In this document: positions 1 through 9,096 of the stretch, piece by piece | Layout: each line of letters begins with the position of its first letter | Numbering within the stretch: the stretch's first letter is position 1 | Source: Myroides odoratus DSM 2801 | GTDB taxonomy: Bacteria > Bacteroidota > Bacteroidia > Flavobacteriales > Flavobacteriaceae | DNA: 64,000 bases | NCBI RefSeq assembly: GCF_000243275.1 | Contig: NZ_CM001437.1 | Coordinates: 884,019 to 948,018, forward strand | Reading direction: 5' to 3' | The notes under the pieces: generated by a model | Seen by the model: only the letters and a program-made list of their open reading frames with translations | Database searches by the model: none | Told to the model about the DNA's origin: nothing | Position numbers and translations under genes: made by a program

Positions 1-654
1 GAAGCTAACATTCGTTGTGTTTAAGGCACTCCAATCAACGTCGTGCTCTGCTCCATGTTCATCGTAATAAACAAAAGTATTGGTTGTTGGATTGTAGTTG
101 ACGTTTCCATACTTCCCTTTTAATTCATTGACGATATTGGTAATAAAATCCTCATTGTTTGTGATGTGATTGACAAACTCAATATTATCTCCCAACTTGG
201 TAATGAACTCTTGGTTTTCTACCAAATTTGTTACAAATGTATTGTTTTTTGCAATAGCCGAAATAGCAAGAAACACTTTTCCTCCCTGCGTATCTGTGAT
301 CACTAAACTTTCAATATTATTACTATCTTTTTCAATCGTAAACGTTTGATTCTTTGTATCTATATAATTATCTCCAGATAATAATTGTGTCCATCTTGCA
401 TCTCTCCAATAGTAAAAGCCTGCAACAAGAGATGTACTTCCTGTATTGTAAACGAGTAAACTTTCTTCGGGATTAACAATAGCTGATTTATCTTGCTCAC
501 TCTTTAATTGAATTCTAGGAAGCAAAATACCTTTATCTTTAGCAACAATGTCTAATGCAGAAGCTGGATTCGGTTCTTTTGTACCTATACCGACCTGAGC
601 ACTAACGAAATTTCCTAAAAATAAAAATAATAAAGGAATAACTTTTCTAATCAT
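1..654 (-). CDS. Secreted surface protein, C-terminus cut by window edge
   Basis: This open frame runs off the left edge; 218 N-terminal residues are visible. It starts with a clear signal peptide (about residues 1-20, ending VSAQ) followed by VGIGTKEPNPASALDI and KGILLPRIQL, a signature seen at the mature N-terminus of many secreted flavobacterial proteins. Residues 136-175 hold four copies of a ten-residue repeat with Phe at 140, 150, 160 and 170 (pattern NxxF[VI]TxL). The function is unknown; a repetitive surface or adhesin-like role is inferred. It lies downstream of, and on the same strand as, the type IX-related genes but 311 bases away, so it may have its own promoter. Confidence 0.8.
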   Translation of the reverse strand, partial: MIRKVIPLLFLFLGNFVSAQVGIGTKEPNPASALDIVAKDKGILLPRIQLKSEQDKSAIVNPEESLLVYNTGSTSLVAGFYYWRDARWTQLLSGDNYIDTKNQTFTIEKDSNNIESLVITDTQGGKVFLAISAIAKNNTFVTNLVENQEFITKLGDNIEFVNHITNNEDFITNIVNELKGKYGNVNYNPTTNTFVYYDEHGAEHDVDWSALNTTNVSF

Positions 655-965
655 AATTTCTCTCAGTAGATTAATTAATAACACACTTACTTTAAAAAAC
701 GACGAACAATAACATCAATGCCTTATGTATAAATGAAGTGCATGTCCATTACTCGTCAGAAACAATTCATCTTGTTTCTCTTATTATTAAATTTATATTT
801 CCAGCATGAACCATGCTCAAAATAGGATTACTTCAAACTTTCATGAGCAACAATACTGCTCAACTAGTTGAGTTAAGAGTTCTATTTCGGTTTTATCGAA
901 ACTGTGTTCCTTACTTTTAGTACATAAACACAGCCTTGATAAACCTGTACATGTCCAACTAGACT
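655..965. other. Intergenic spacer
   Basis: About 310 AT-rich bases between the end of the OmpA-type gene and the start of the cut-off surface gene. I see no convincing gene. A perfect 14-base palindrome (CTCAACTAGTTGAG) sits at 859-872 and could be a protein binding site or part of a weak hairpin; it has no T-run. The spacer should contain the promoter of the surface gene on the minus strand, but I could not pick it out with confidence. Confidence 0.5.
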
Positions 966-2942
966 TTATATTTCTTTAATAATAAATTCACTGCGTCTAT
1001 TTTCTTGGTGTTCCGAAGTCGTACACGGTACACCATTGCTACATTTGTTTAGTAACTGACTTTCTCCGTATCCTCGTCCAGTCAAGCGACTCGGATCGAT
1101 TCCTTGTTCAATCATCCATTTAATGGTTGATTTCACACGACGATCGGACAAACTCATGTTGTATACATCATTTCCTCTACTATCTGTATGAGAGCGAACA
1201 TCAATTTTTATGGAAGGGTATTCTTTCAATACCTCGACTACTTTCATCAACTCAATCGCAGCATCTCTGCGGATATTCGATTTGTCAAAATCAAAGTAGA
1301 TCGGTTGTAAATTGAGTCTTTTAAATAAATCATCGTTTAAGCCTAACGGTTTCTCTGCTTTTTCTAAGCCAATATTTACTGTTTTTACCCCAGGTTCTCG
1401 ATTTACATTAAAAGCAACTTCAACGGTATTATAGGATTCTTTTTCTGCTTTAATGCGGTACTTATATCCACAATCTAAAAGTGAAGTGATATAATATCCT
1501 TTCGCATTGGTGTAAAGCGTATCTGATTTTTGATAGAGCGCATCTGAAATAACAATCAAGGCATTCGCTACGATTTCATTGGTATCTTTGTCGTATACTG
1601 TTCCTTCAATCGTTTGCTTACATGGTTTTTCTGCAAGGAAATAAATATCATCTGATCCTTTACCCTCTGCGCGGTTTGAACTAACAAATCCTTTATTTTG
1701 TTTAGGATCCAAGTAGAACCCAAAATCATCCATACTGCTGTTAATAGGGGTTCCCATATTCACGACAGGGCCAAAACTTCCATTCGGGTAGATCTTGGCT
1801 GTAAATACGTCCAATCCTCCTAAACCTAGATGCCCATCAGAAGAGAAATACAACTGATAATCAGAAGCTATAAAAGGAAAGTTTTCTCTACCTTCTGTAT
1901 TGATAGCGGAACCTAAATTTTCAACTGGACCATATCCCTCATACTCATACAAAGCCACGCGAAATAAATCGGACTGCCCTCTTGTACCTTGTCGATCAGA
2001 AGCAAAGTACAACCACTTATCGTCTGGCGTTAATGCAGGATGGGCGGTATTAAAATTATCCGAATTGAATGGCAATTCTTCTACTTGTCCCCACTTTCCA
2101 TCCGCTTGTTTTACTGCTTTGTATAATTTCAATAAAGAAGTCTTCTCTTTATTTTGCTTGCTTTTTCCACTTGCTTTGGAATTGTTACGCGTGAAATACA
2201 TCGTATTGCCATCTTGTGTAAAAACAGCGGTTGCATCATTAACTTCTGAATTGATTTCTGGTGCAAAAAGTACTGGTTCTCCAAAACCACTTTGACCAAT
2301 AGTTGAACGATATAAACTGGTGTAACTTTCATTTGTCCAAGCGTGGATTTTACTACTACTACCTTGCTGATCTGTAGCCCGTGCTGACGTAAATATAAAC
2401 TGATCTCCAAGCAGGGTTCCGCCATAATCTGAATAGGCTGTATTAAAATCTAAGCGTTTAATATCATAGCGATCCGATCGATTTTCAATATGAGCCAAAT
2501 AATCGCGGTTCTTGCTATATAGCTCTACCCTAGAATCTCGCTGTTCTAATACTGCAAACTGATCCATCATTTGTTTCGATTTTGTATAATCTTCCACTGA
2601 CTTTAAAGTTTGTGCATAGCGATAGTAATATTCTGAAGGTAATTTGGCCAATTCTTTATCTTCATAATTCCCTTCAAAGAGCTCCGTATACCATGTATTC
2701 GCCTCTACTAATTTCCCATTAAAATAGTAGGCATCAGCGAGGTTTTGCAGAATAGAGGTATTGACATACCCTTGATTTGCCATGCGTTCATACACTTTAA
2801 TGGCATCAACATAGGCCAGTCGATCAAAGCTTTTATCAGCCTGTTTTTCCTTTTTAATTTGACTATAACCTGTTGTGCTTAAGCCCAAGGCTATACTTAA
2901 TATTCCAAGTTGTATTATCTGTTTCACCATACTTGTACCCAT
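966..2942 (-). CDS. OmpA family protein with TPR and PD40 repeats (type IX/gliding associated)
   Basis: A 658-residue periplasmic/outer-membrane-associated protein. In order: signal peptide, TPR-like helices (about 30-150), PD40/WD40-like beta-propeller repeats (about 190-440, for example TPDDKWLYFASDRQG), a carboxypeptidase-regulatory-like beta sandwich (about 445-530), and a C-terminal OmpA domain (about 545-655) with FDFDKSNIR and the peptidoglycan-binding SHTDSRG and SDRR motifs. This architecture is standard beside PorP/SprF genes in Bacteroidota and probably anchors the complex to peptidoglycan. The listed ATG overlaps the preceding stop by one base (TAATG), but the ATG 12 bases further in gives a cleaner signal peptide (MVKQIIQLGILS). 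Confidence 0.92.
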   Translation of the reverse strand: MGTSMVKQIIQLGILSIALGLSTTGYSQIKKEKQADKSFDRLAYVDAIKVYERMANQGYVNTSILQNLADAYYFNGKLVEANTWYTELFEGNYEDKELAKLPSEYYYRYAQTLKSVEDYTKSKQMMDQFAVLEQRDSRVELYSKNRDYLAHIENRSDRYDIKRLDFNTAYSDYGGTLLGDQFIFTSARATDQQGSSSKIHAWTNESYTSLYRSTIGQSGFGEPVLFAPEINSEVNDATAVFTQDGNTMYFTRNNSKASGKSKQNKEKTSLLKLYKAVKQADGKWGQVEELPFNSDNFNTAHPALTPDDKWLYFASDRQGTRGQSDLFRVALYEYEGYGPVENLGSAINTEGRENFPFIASDYQLYFSSDGHLGLGGLDVFTAKIYPNGSFGPVVNMGTPINSSMDDFGFYLDPKQNKGFVSSNRAEGKGSDDIYFLAEKPCKQTIEGTVYDKDTNEIVANALIVISDALYQKSDTLYTNAKGYYITSLLDCGYKYRIKAEKESYNTVEVAFNVNREPGVKTVNIGLEKAEKPLGLNDDLFKRLNLQPIYFDFDKSNIRRDAAIELMKVVEVLKEYPSIKIDVRSHTDSRGNDVYNMSLSDRRVKSTIKWMIEQGIDPSRLTGRGYGESQLLNKCSNGVPCTTSEHQENRRSEFIIKEI

Positions 2943-3874
2943 TAGAAGAACCTTGGCGCAGCAACGCGCTTGTAGCTATTAAACAAAGTGAATCGCATAA
3001 AGATTTCATGAGATCCCGAATTATATCGAGCCAATTTGGAAGTTTCAGCATCATAGCTATAACCAACCATAATCTGATCTGATACTTGAAAACCAACTAA
3101 ACCACTCACAGCAGCATCCCATCGGTAAGCAACTCCTGCGGTAAACTTATCTACAAACATGAAGTTGGCAGATACATCCATTTGCAGGGGAGATCCCTGT
3201 TCCATTTTTACCATAGCAGCTGGTTTAAATTTGATGTTTGGATTCAGATCAAACACATACCCCCCTGTCACATACAAGTGCATCTTTTCACGCATTGTTT
3301 TGACATTATTATCGTCATAGCGTGAACGAGTTAGTAATGTGGGTACCGAAACACCTACATAAGCCCGATCCGAATACAAGAATAATCCCGCTCCTATATT
3401 GGCATTAAATTCATTCTTAATATCGTCTTCTGCTACTGGATCTGTCGGATTGTAAATATGTAACTTACTGTAATTCACATCTAGTAAATTTGCAGACCCT
3501 TTCAATCCAAAAGCTAACTTATAATTGTAGTTCAGATTCACTGCATAAGATAAGTCAACCGCTAAAGTATTATCGTCCATCACACCTAAATGATCATTGA
3601 CAAAACTCACCCCTAATCCCAATCCTGATTCACCCAAAGGAGTATTGACAGACAAAGTTGCTGTTTTAGGAGCCCCCTCTAATCCCACCCATTGGGTGCG
3701 ATATAAACCAAAAATATTCAACCCTTCTCTACTTCCCGCATAAGCAGGGTTGATGTTCGAGTGGTTGTACATATACTGTGTATATTGTGGATCTTGTTGT
3801 GCATAGGATTGTTCCATACAAAACAAGCCTACCCCTCCAAGAACAAAAGTCTTTATTGTGTTTTTTAGTCTCAT
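2942..3874 (-). CDS. Type IX secretion system membrane protein, PorP/SprF family
   Basis: A 310-residue outer membrane beta-barrel protein. It has a signal peptide ending SYAQ and the family hallmark right after it: QDPQYTQYMYNHSNINPAYAGSR. The remainder is alternating beta-strand sequence ending in a barrel-like C-terminus. PorP/SprF proteins are outer-membrane partners needed for delivery or surface attachment of particular type IX cargo, often the one encoded just upstream. Here the upstream neighbour (12 bases away) carries a gliding-associated sorting domain and the downstream OmpA gene overlaps by one base, so the three form a tight operon. The family assignment is strong; the cargo is inferred from position. 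Confidence 0.93.
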   Translation of the reverse strand: MRLKNTIKTFVLGGVGLFCMEQSYAQQDPQYTQYMYNHSNINPAYAGSREGLNIFGLYRTQWVGLEGAPKTATLSVNTPLGESGLGLGVSFVNDHLGVMDDNTLAVDLSYAVNLNYNYKLAFGLKGSANLLDVNYSKLHIYNPTDPVAEDDIKNEFNANIGAGLFLYSDRAYVGVSVPTLLTRSRYDDNNVKTMREKMHLYVTGGYVFDLNPNIKFKPAAMVKMEQGSPLQMDVSANFMFVDKFTAGVAYRWDAAVSGLVGFQVSDQIMVGYSYDAETSKLARYNSGSHEIFMRFTLFNSYKRVAAPRFF

Positions 3875-3886
3875 CTATTTTGGGAT

Positions 3887-5203
3887 TTAATTGGTCTCTA
3901 CATGTAAATTGGCCGCTTTCTTAATCATACGACTACCATTAGCATCTTTGTATTCATAAGTCACTACGTAGTAATACGTTCCACTTGGTAATTTTTTATT
4001 TTTATCCACTGTAATCTTACCGTCTGAATAGCCTCTAAATACATTTGTACTTCCATCTCCTTTTGGATCATACCCCGTAGTTTCATATACTTTTACTCCC
4101 CAACGGTTGTAAATCTCTACGCGGTTATTGGGATATTTGTTGATATTATCAATAATGAAGTAATCATTTTTACCATCTCCATCGGGTGTGACTAGATTGT
4201 AAATCACTACATCACCTTCAATAATCCAATCCTTTTTTACTGTGGCTAACGTGAAATAACCAAAATCTTTAATTTCTGCGACTGTTGTTACCCTATTGAG
4301 AGACATATCCACGACTCCGCCTTCATCTACCCATAGCTGTTGTTTGGCATCCCAGCGGACAATATGCAATTCCTCTTCTGGATTTTTAAGTAATTCCGGC
4401 GGGGTAGTTTCCTCATTCCAATCCAAACTCAAGACAACCATATTCGGTTGTTTTAAGTTCCCTTCCAATCGCCAATATTCTTTTTCGTTTAACACCTTAA
4501 TTACCCCTGCTGTTTTTTTGTGTGTTGTAAAAAACGGAGCATCGTCTAAATAATATTGCCCCACAATAGTGGCTAAAATGTCATCTGGTGCACTAATCAC
4601 TGCTGGTCGAAAATATTTTTTATGTCCAATAGGATATTCAAAACGATCATTTCCTTTCTTTTCTACTGCTCCTTCAATAAAGCTGTGATTGCCAACATTC
4701 TCATGTCGAGCCCCAGCAAGGAAAGTAACCATACCATTAGAAACTGAAGTAATCGCATTTTTTGTTGGATCTACTTTTACAATACCATTTTTAAAATGAG
4801 CCAACCCCGAAATATCAATATTATTCATTAAGTCAAAAGCATCTCCATTTAGTTCGCTGTCAAATTCAATATTGTAAAAAGAAGCCAAACTATTTCCGGT
4901 GATTCGCTTTGCTTGAGTAGAATTAGATAAAATAAAAAAAGTAGAAGAACTCTTCAGCGAAGAAGAAATCCCGTAATAACCATCATTCGCAAAATTCTTA
5001 TAATAATACACACTCCCATCATTCACAAAAGTACCAGAAGCTGTATTCGTAAAATCGAGCCGAGTGGATAAAATGGTTTCTGGACGGACACTGAATAAAC
5101 CTGTATTCACTAGCTGAATATGCTCCGATTCATCTTGTCCATAAGATAAGGTATGAACACAAATAAGCAGCAAGGAGGTTAATTTGAAATAATTCTGACT
5201 CAT
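3887..5203 (-). CDS. Secreted protein with gliding motility-associated C-terminal (type B) sorting domain
   Basis: About 438 residues from the chosen ATG at 5203, where MSQNYFKLTSLLLICVHTLSYGQ-like sequence gives a proper signal peptide; a longer frame reaches 5263 but adds a non-secretory N-terminus. The last roughly 90 residues form the type B sorting domain: NLVTPDGDGKNDYFIID, then VEIYNRWGVKVYE and the GTYYYVVTY strand. Such domains direct export through the type IX system and need a SprF partner, which is encoded next. The central part is beta-rich without a recognisable domain. It is small compared with the giant SprB adhesins of this family. Probable role: cell-surface protein; the ligand is unknown. 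Confidence 0.88.
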   Translation of the reverse strand: MSQNYFKLTSLLLICVHTLSYGQDESEHIQLVNTGLFSVRPETILSTRLDFTNTASGTFVNDGSVYYYKNFANDGYYGISSSLKSSSTFFILSNSTQAKRITGNSLASFYNIEFDSELNGDAFDLMNNIDISGLAHFKNGIVKVDPTKNAITSVSNGMVTFLAGARHENVGNHSFIEGAVEKKGNDRFEYPIGHKKYFRPAVISAPDDILATIVGQYYLDDAPFFTTHKKTAGVIKVLNEKEYWRLEGNLKQPNMVVLSLDWNEETTPPELLKNPEEELHIVRWDAKQQLWVDEGGVVDMSLNRVTTVAEIKDFGYFTLATVKKDWIIEGDVVIYNLVTPDGDGKNDYFIIDNINKYPNNRVEIYNRWGVKVYETTGYDPKGDGSTNVFRGYSDGKITVDKNKKLPSGTYYYVVTYEYKDANGSRMIKKAANLHVETN

Positions 5204-5636
5204 ATAAGTTTTATTAAATGGTTGGTATTCCTTTCTATTGCTCAGTATTACTATACTATCCAATATATTGAATCACTAAAACATATCTTAATTTAAATAC
5301 ACAAATATTAAAATTCACATAAATTTAAATAAAAAAATGAATCAAAACCAAATTTAAACAAATATTAAAGTAAAGTTAATTTAGTAATAACATTAACACA
5401 TGAGCAGATTTTAACAAAAAAAATAATTATATAAGTCAAAATAACACCTCTTTTAACACTTAAATACCTTCTTTGATTCAAAAAATGATTTTATGATAAT
5501 TTTATTTTTATTAAAAAAAAATAAATTCATTTATTTTAAAATAAGGAACTATCAAAATCAATAACTTGACGTTAATCCACAAAAAAACCACTAGATACCC
5601 AGTGGTTTGCTAGTGGTTTTTCAAAACGAAAGTTTT
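5204..5636. other. AT-rich intergenic spacer
   Basis: Very AT-rich spacer between mnmD and the type IX operon, apart from a terminator hairpin at its left end. It should hold the minus-strand promoter of the three-gene surface operon. No open frame or conserved RNA was recognised in it. Confidence 0.5.
5583..5622 (-). terminator. Intrinsic terminator after mnmD
   Basis: Inverted repeat AAACCACTAG ... CTAGTGGTTT with A-runs on the left and T-runs on the right, so it could act on both strands. It sits 15 bases past the stop of mnmD on the minus strand. An inner copy of the CAGTGGTTT sequence gives an alternative pairing. Confidence 0.75.
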
Positions 5637-6308
5637 CTAATTTTTATATGCGAGAAGCATTTCTCTTTTGCCAGGTGGACCTGCTACAATTTCAATAGTA
5701 AATCCAGCGGCTTTCATGTTTCTTTTAATTGGATTTCGACAAGCATAAGTCACCAACATCCCTCCCTTTTTTAAGCTGTCATAGGCAGTTTTAAAAATAG
5801 CTTCAGACCATAAATGGGGCTGAAATTGATAGCCAAAAACATCAAAATAGACCAAATCAAAATCAGCGCGTTGTAGGGCTACCGTTTCGAATGTTGCATG
5901 TAGTTTCTGTACTGATACTTGTGGATGCAAATCGATTTCAACATCCCAAGGTGCTTGATGTAAAGCCTTAAACAATACTTCTCCTTCCCTAAAGTCAGAT
6001 ACCAGCGAAGGAAAAGTCAATACACTATATTCTGATTCTGTCAGTGGAAACGCTTCAATAGTATGGTAAACTAATTTTTTTTCCTTTGGTACAACGTTCG
6101 CCATGGTTAAAAAGGCATTCAATCCTGTTCCTAAACCAAACTCCAGTATTTTTATTTCGTCTTGGTCCATAAACTTCATCAGTCCTTGTTCAATATAAAC
6201 ATGGTTAGATTCTTGTATCGCCCCGTGAATCGAATGATACGTTTCTCCCCACTCTTCTACTTCTAGCGAATGAGAACCATCTGAAGTGACTATAATCTTT
6301 CTCTTCAT
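5637..6308 (-). CDS. mnmD: tRNA 5-methylaminomethyl-2-thiouridine methyltransferase, MnmD-type
   Basis: 223 residues, corresponding to the methyltransferase half of E. coli MnmC and to stand-alone MnmD proteins. Visible features are the N-terminal DGSHSLEVEEWGETYHS segment typical of the family, the SAM-binding loop LEFGLGTGLNAFL (about 55-67), the acidic LVYFDVFGYQFQPHLW motif (about 150-165) and YACRNPIKRNMKAAGF near the end. The expected reaction is the last step of mnm5s2U formation at the tRNA wobble base. The FAD oxidase half is absent, as is usual in this phylum. Next gene upstream is 7 bases away. Confidence 0.88.
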   Translation of the reverse strand: MKRKIIVTSDGSHSLEVEEWGETYHSIHGAIQESNHVYIEQGLMKFMDQDEIKILEFGLGTGLNAFLTMANVVPKEKKLVYHTIEAFPLTESEYSVLTFPSLVSDFREGEVLFKALHQAPWDVEIDLHPQVSVQKLHATFETVALQRADFDLVYFDVFGYQFQPHLWSEAIFKTAYDSLKKGGMLVTYACRNPIKRNMKAAGFTIEIVAGPPGKREMLLAYKN

Positions 6309-6315
6309 TATACTA

Positions 6316-6762
6316 TTAAGGAATCAATAATTTTTTTATTCTCGGTATAGGTCCACCACATTTCTTTTGATGGCAACTTAAACAAGCTTCAACAATAGCG
6401 TTGAACTTTTCTTTTGTCTGTTGATTAGGATCAGCATAAAATTCTTCTTCAACTTGAATAAAGGCTTGTGCTTGTGTTTCAAAAAACAAATCTTTATCTG
6501 AAGGATCCGTCATTACTGCCGAAAATAGACGCTGATGCAAACTAGGCATTATATTATCGATAGGTAATCCTTCCATAATACGCGCTCGAATACGTTGATT
6601 ATCGACATACATCTGCTCCATTAATGCAGCCATTTCGGACATTTCATACAATTGAAACGCGCTTTCTTTTTCTGCGGTCTTGGTTTGCGTTTCTGCTTTG
6701 GATTCCTTTTTACAACTCAAACACAAACAAAGAAATAATATCACAACGCTAAAACGAATCAT
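6316..6762 (-). CDS. Small lipoprotein with one CxxCH haem motif
   Basis: About 148 residues from the ATG at 6762, chosen because MIRFSVVILFLCLCLSCKKE is a lipoprotein signal with a lipobox Cys and an AAGGA ribosome site lies just upstream; a longer frame to 6807 would overlap the previous gene by 38 bases. A single c-type haem motif CLSCH occurs about 20 residues from the end, as in small cytochrome c proteins where the rest is a four-helix bundle; here the body is helical too. Probably a periplasmic-side monohaem protein of unknown electron partner. It follows the DUF4920 gene by 7 bases, suggesting co-transcription. Confidence 0.75.
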   Translation of the reverse strand: MIRFSVVILFLCLCLSCKKESKAETQTKTAEKESAFQLYEMSEMAALMEQMYVDNQRIRARIMEGLPIDNIMPSLHQRLFSAVMTDPSDKDLFFETQAQAFIQVEEEFYADPNQQTKEKFNAIVEACLSCHQKKCGGPIPRIKKLLIP

Positions 6763-6769
6763 ACGTTCC

Positions 6770-7282
6770 TTATTTAGCAATTGCAATCCCATCTGCCTCA
6801 AATGCATAAGTCACTTTAGGTTCCGTAATCGCAGCTATTTCAGCTTCGCTTTTACCAGCATCTTTAGCATAATGTTTTAACTCATCAATAGACACCACAG
6901 ATACAAAAGCTTTTCCTTGCATCACCACCTCATGCCCTGCAGCATTCATTGGCGCAAAAAAACCATAATCCTTGAAGCGAACAAAACTACTTTTATCTTG
7001 ATCTAAATCCACTTGCATCCAACATCCTTTTTTCTGACATACTTCTTTAATTGTAGACGTAAAGGCAACCTGTAAAGTATCACCTTCTTTTAAATGATCA
7101 AATTTGCTCCACATTTCTTCTTTCGATAAAACAGGTAATTGAGCATCTAGATCTTGTCCGAACGTTTCATACTCTTTCGTTGGTGTTGTTGCGACTTCTT
7201 CTGTTACTTGTTGCTCTTGTTTCTTTGCACAACTAGTCGTTGCTAAAGCAAGTAATCCTAGGGTTAATACGAGGTATTTCAT
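6770..7282 (-). CDS. DUF4920 domain lipoprotein
   Basis: 170 residues beginning with a lipoprotein signal (MKYLVLTLGLLALATTSC). The C-terminal two thirds match the DUF4920 pattern as I know it: EVCQKKGCWMQVDL, FVRFKDYGFFAPMNAAGHEVVMQGKAF. The paired Cys residues and aromatic/Gly core suggest an OB-like fold; function is not established. It is first of a short minus-strand unit with the haem lipoprotein and possibly mnmD. A possible minus-strand -7 element (TATCTTTG read on that strand) lies at 7309-7316, about 30 bases before the start. Confidence 0.88.
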   Translation of the reverse strand: MKYLVLTLGLLALATTSCAKKQEQQVTEEVATTPTKEYETFGQDLDAQLPVLSKEEMWSKFDHLKEGDTLQVAFTSTIKEVCQKKGCWMQVDLDQDKSSFVRFKDYGFFAPMNAAGHEVVMQGKAFVSVVSIDELKHYAKDAGKSEAEIAAITEPKVTYAFEADGIAIAK

Positions 7283-7707
7283 TTGATTGTGTTAAATTAT
7301 AGTTGCATCAAAGATAATTAAAAAATAAAATGAAAATAAGCTGTATCACACCATTTCAACTCGGTTTCTTCTTCCTTATTAATAGGAAAGAAAAACAACT
7401 GCGGTTTCTTCCATTTTTACTATCTAGAAACAAAAAAACATCTTTTTTAGTAGCAAATAAAGACAGGTCTAAGTAAATCAAAAAAATAAACTAAAAACGA
7501 ATGGTTTACACAAACAAATTCAAAGTATTCTAAATTTTCTCAAGTTTTTTTTTGATAATATAATATTTTATTCAGCTACCTAAATATTCTTTAAATTAAA
7601 TTGATAAATAGCGACTTTTTTTGCTATTTTTGTAAGGCAGTTGAATAAAAAAAACTGCTTGAACGTTTTATTTAATACAACAACAACTTTTAAAAAAATA
7701 CTATAAA
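7283..7707. other. Divergent promoter region
   Basis: 425 bases between the divergent DUF4920 gene and ilvE. It is AT-rich with no open frame of note. It contains the ilvE promoter (listed separately) and a candidate minus-strand -7 element at 7309-7316. No leader peptide or attenuator hairpin, as found before some branched-chain amino acid genes, could be recognised. Confidence 0.5.
7601..7632 (+). promoter_or_regulatory. Bacteroidota-type promoter of ilvE
   Basis: A -33 TTG at 7601-7603 and a -7 TATTTTTG at 7625-7632 are separated by 21 bases, fitting the TTG-N17-23-TAnnTTTG consensus reported for flavobacteria. Transcription would start near 7637, leaving a 5' leader of about 70 bases before ilvE. 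Confidence 0.65.
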
Positions 7708-8781
7708 ATGAGTTTAGAAACAAAATTTGAACTTTCTATCGATAAAATAGAAAAGTCTAGAGTCGATTCAATTGATTTCGAGAATGTAAAATTTGGATCT
7801 ATTTTCACGGATCATATGTTGGTTTGTCATTATAAAGATGGTAAATGGGGAAAAGTGGAAATCAAACCTTATGGACCGATGAGTTTCGCACCTTCAATTA
7901 ATGTTTTCCACTACGGACAAGCTATTTTCGAGGGAATGAAAGCGTACAAAGATAACAATGACGATGTATGGTTATTCCGTCCACGCGAGAACTGGGCTCG
8001 TTTTAATAAATCTGCAGAACGTATGGCTATGCCACATATTGATGAAGAGAGATTTATTGATGGTTTAAAAGCACTTTTAGATTTAGATAGAGAATGGGTT
8101 AGAAAAGGAGAAGGAAACTCTTTATACTTACGTCCATTTATGGTTGGTACACACGAAGGTGTTGTTGCAGGACCATCTAGCGAATTTATGTTCTGTGTTA
8201 TTTGTTCTCCTGCTCGTACATACTACTCAGGAAAAGTAAAAGTACAAGTTGCTGAGCACTATAGCCGCGCAGCTAACGGAGGTGTAGGTTATACTAAATG
8301 TTCTGGAAACTACGGTGGACAGTTCTACCCTACTCAATTAGCACAACAAGAAGGATACCAACAAATTATCTGGACTGATGATGCTACACATACAAAATTA
8401 GAAGAGGCTGGTACAATGAACGTATTCTTCAGAATTGGAGATACTTTAATTACAGCGCCTACGAGTGAGCGTATCTTAGATGGTGTTACAAGAAAGAGTT
8501 TAATTGACATCGCTAAAAGCAAAGGAATCAACGTTGAAGTACGCGCTATCGTTGTTCAAGAATTATTGGATGCACATGCTAAAGGTGAATTATTAGAAAT
8601 CTTTGGTGCTGGAACTGCAGTAACTATCGGACAAATTGAAGGTTTTGCTTACCAACAAAAATACTACGAATTACCAAATGTAAAAGATGAAGATTCTTAT
8701 GCTATCATGTTGAAAACAAACCTACAAGGTATTCAACAAAAAGCAATTGAAGATACTTTCAACTGGACAGAAAAAATATAA
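7708..8781 (+). CDS. ilvE: Branched-chain amino acid aminotransferase
   Basis: 357 residues, the usual length for the class IV PLP aminotransferase of the BCAT type. Recognisable are GPMSFAPSINVFHYGQAIFEGMKAY (about 50-75), FRPRENWARFNKSAERM, YLRPFM, the PLP-lysine region GGVGYTKCSGNYGG (about 191-204), LEEAGTMNVFF and the late GTAVTIGQIEG. It interconverts Leu, Ile and Val with their 2-oxo acids in the cytoplasm; in this group the products also feed branched fatty acid synthesis. Single gene with its own promoter and terminator. Confidence 0.96.
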   Translation: MSLETKFELSIDKIEKSRVDSIDFENVKFGSIFTDHMLVCHYKDGKWGKVEIKPYGPMSFAPSINVFHYGQAIFEGMKAYKDNNDDVWLFRPRENWARFNKSAERMAMPHIDEERFIDGLKALLDLDREWVRKGEGNSLYLRPFMVGTHEGVVAGPSSEFMFCVICSPARTYYSGKVKVQVAEHYSRAANGGVGYTKCSGNYGGQFYPTQLAQQEGYQQIIWTDDATHTKLEEAGTMNVFFRIGDTLITAPTSERILDGVTRKSLIDIAKSKGINVEVRAIVVQELLDAHAKGELLEIFGAGTAVTIGQIEGFAYQQKYYELPNVKDEDSYAIMLKTNLQGIQQKAIEDTFNWTEKI

Positions 8782-8807
8782 GTATCCCAAAAGGATATTA
8801 TTTCAAG

Positions 8808-8834
8808 AACGGCAGGCATCCTGCCGTTTTTTTA
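8808..8834 (+). terminator. Intrinsic terminator after ilvE
   Basis: Hairpin AACGGCAG ... CTGCCGTT followed directly by a T-run, 27 bases after the ilvE stop. One of the clearest terminators in the window because the stem is GC-rich in an AT-rich setting. Confidence 0.9.
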
Positions 8835-8880
8835 TGCGCTATATTGAAGGTTTTTACTTATTTTTGCTAAAATCTTTATT

Positions 8881-9066
8881 ATGTTTACACCAGGGCAAAT
8901 TCAATTCGCGCTTTTCTTTATTGTTGTTTTTACGATTGTACTGATCATCATGTATCGTAAAGACCTTAACCTTCATAGAAAGTACTACAAAAATAGATTG
9001 TGGATTCTACTCGCGTTTCTTGCCTTCATTGGTTCATTATTCATCCTAAAGAATGTGCTTAAATAA
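8881..9066 (+). CDS. Small two-helix membrane protein
   Basis: 61 residues with two hydrophobic helices (about 8-24 and 41-58) joined by a basic loop containing RKDLNLHRKYYKNR. It closely resembles short conserved membrane proteins of flavobacteria with no assigned function. It lies between the ilvE terminator and a larger SRPBCC-type gene 30 bases downstream, probably in one transcript with it. The basic loop places the hairpin with both ends outside if the positive-inside rule applies. Confidence 0.7.
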   Translation: MFTPGQIQFALFFIVVFTIVLIIMYRKDLNLHRKYYKNRLWILLAFLAFIGSLFILKNVLK

Positions 9067-9096
9067 TTTCTAACCCTAGGTTGTCGACTGCTTACT

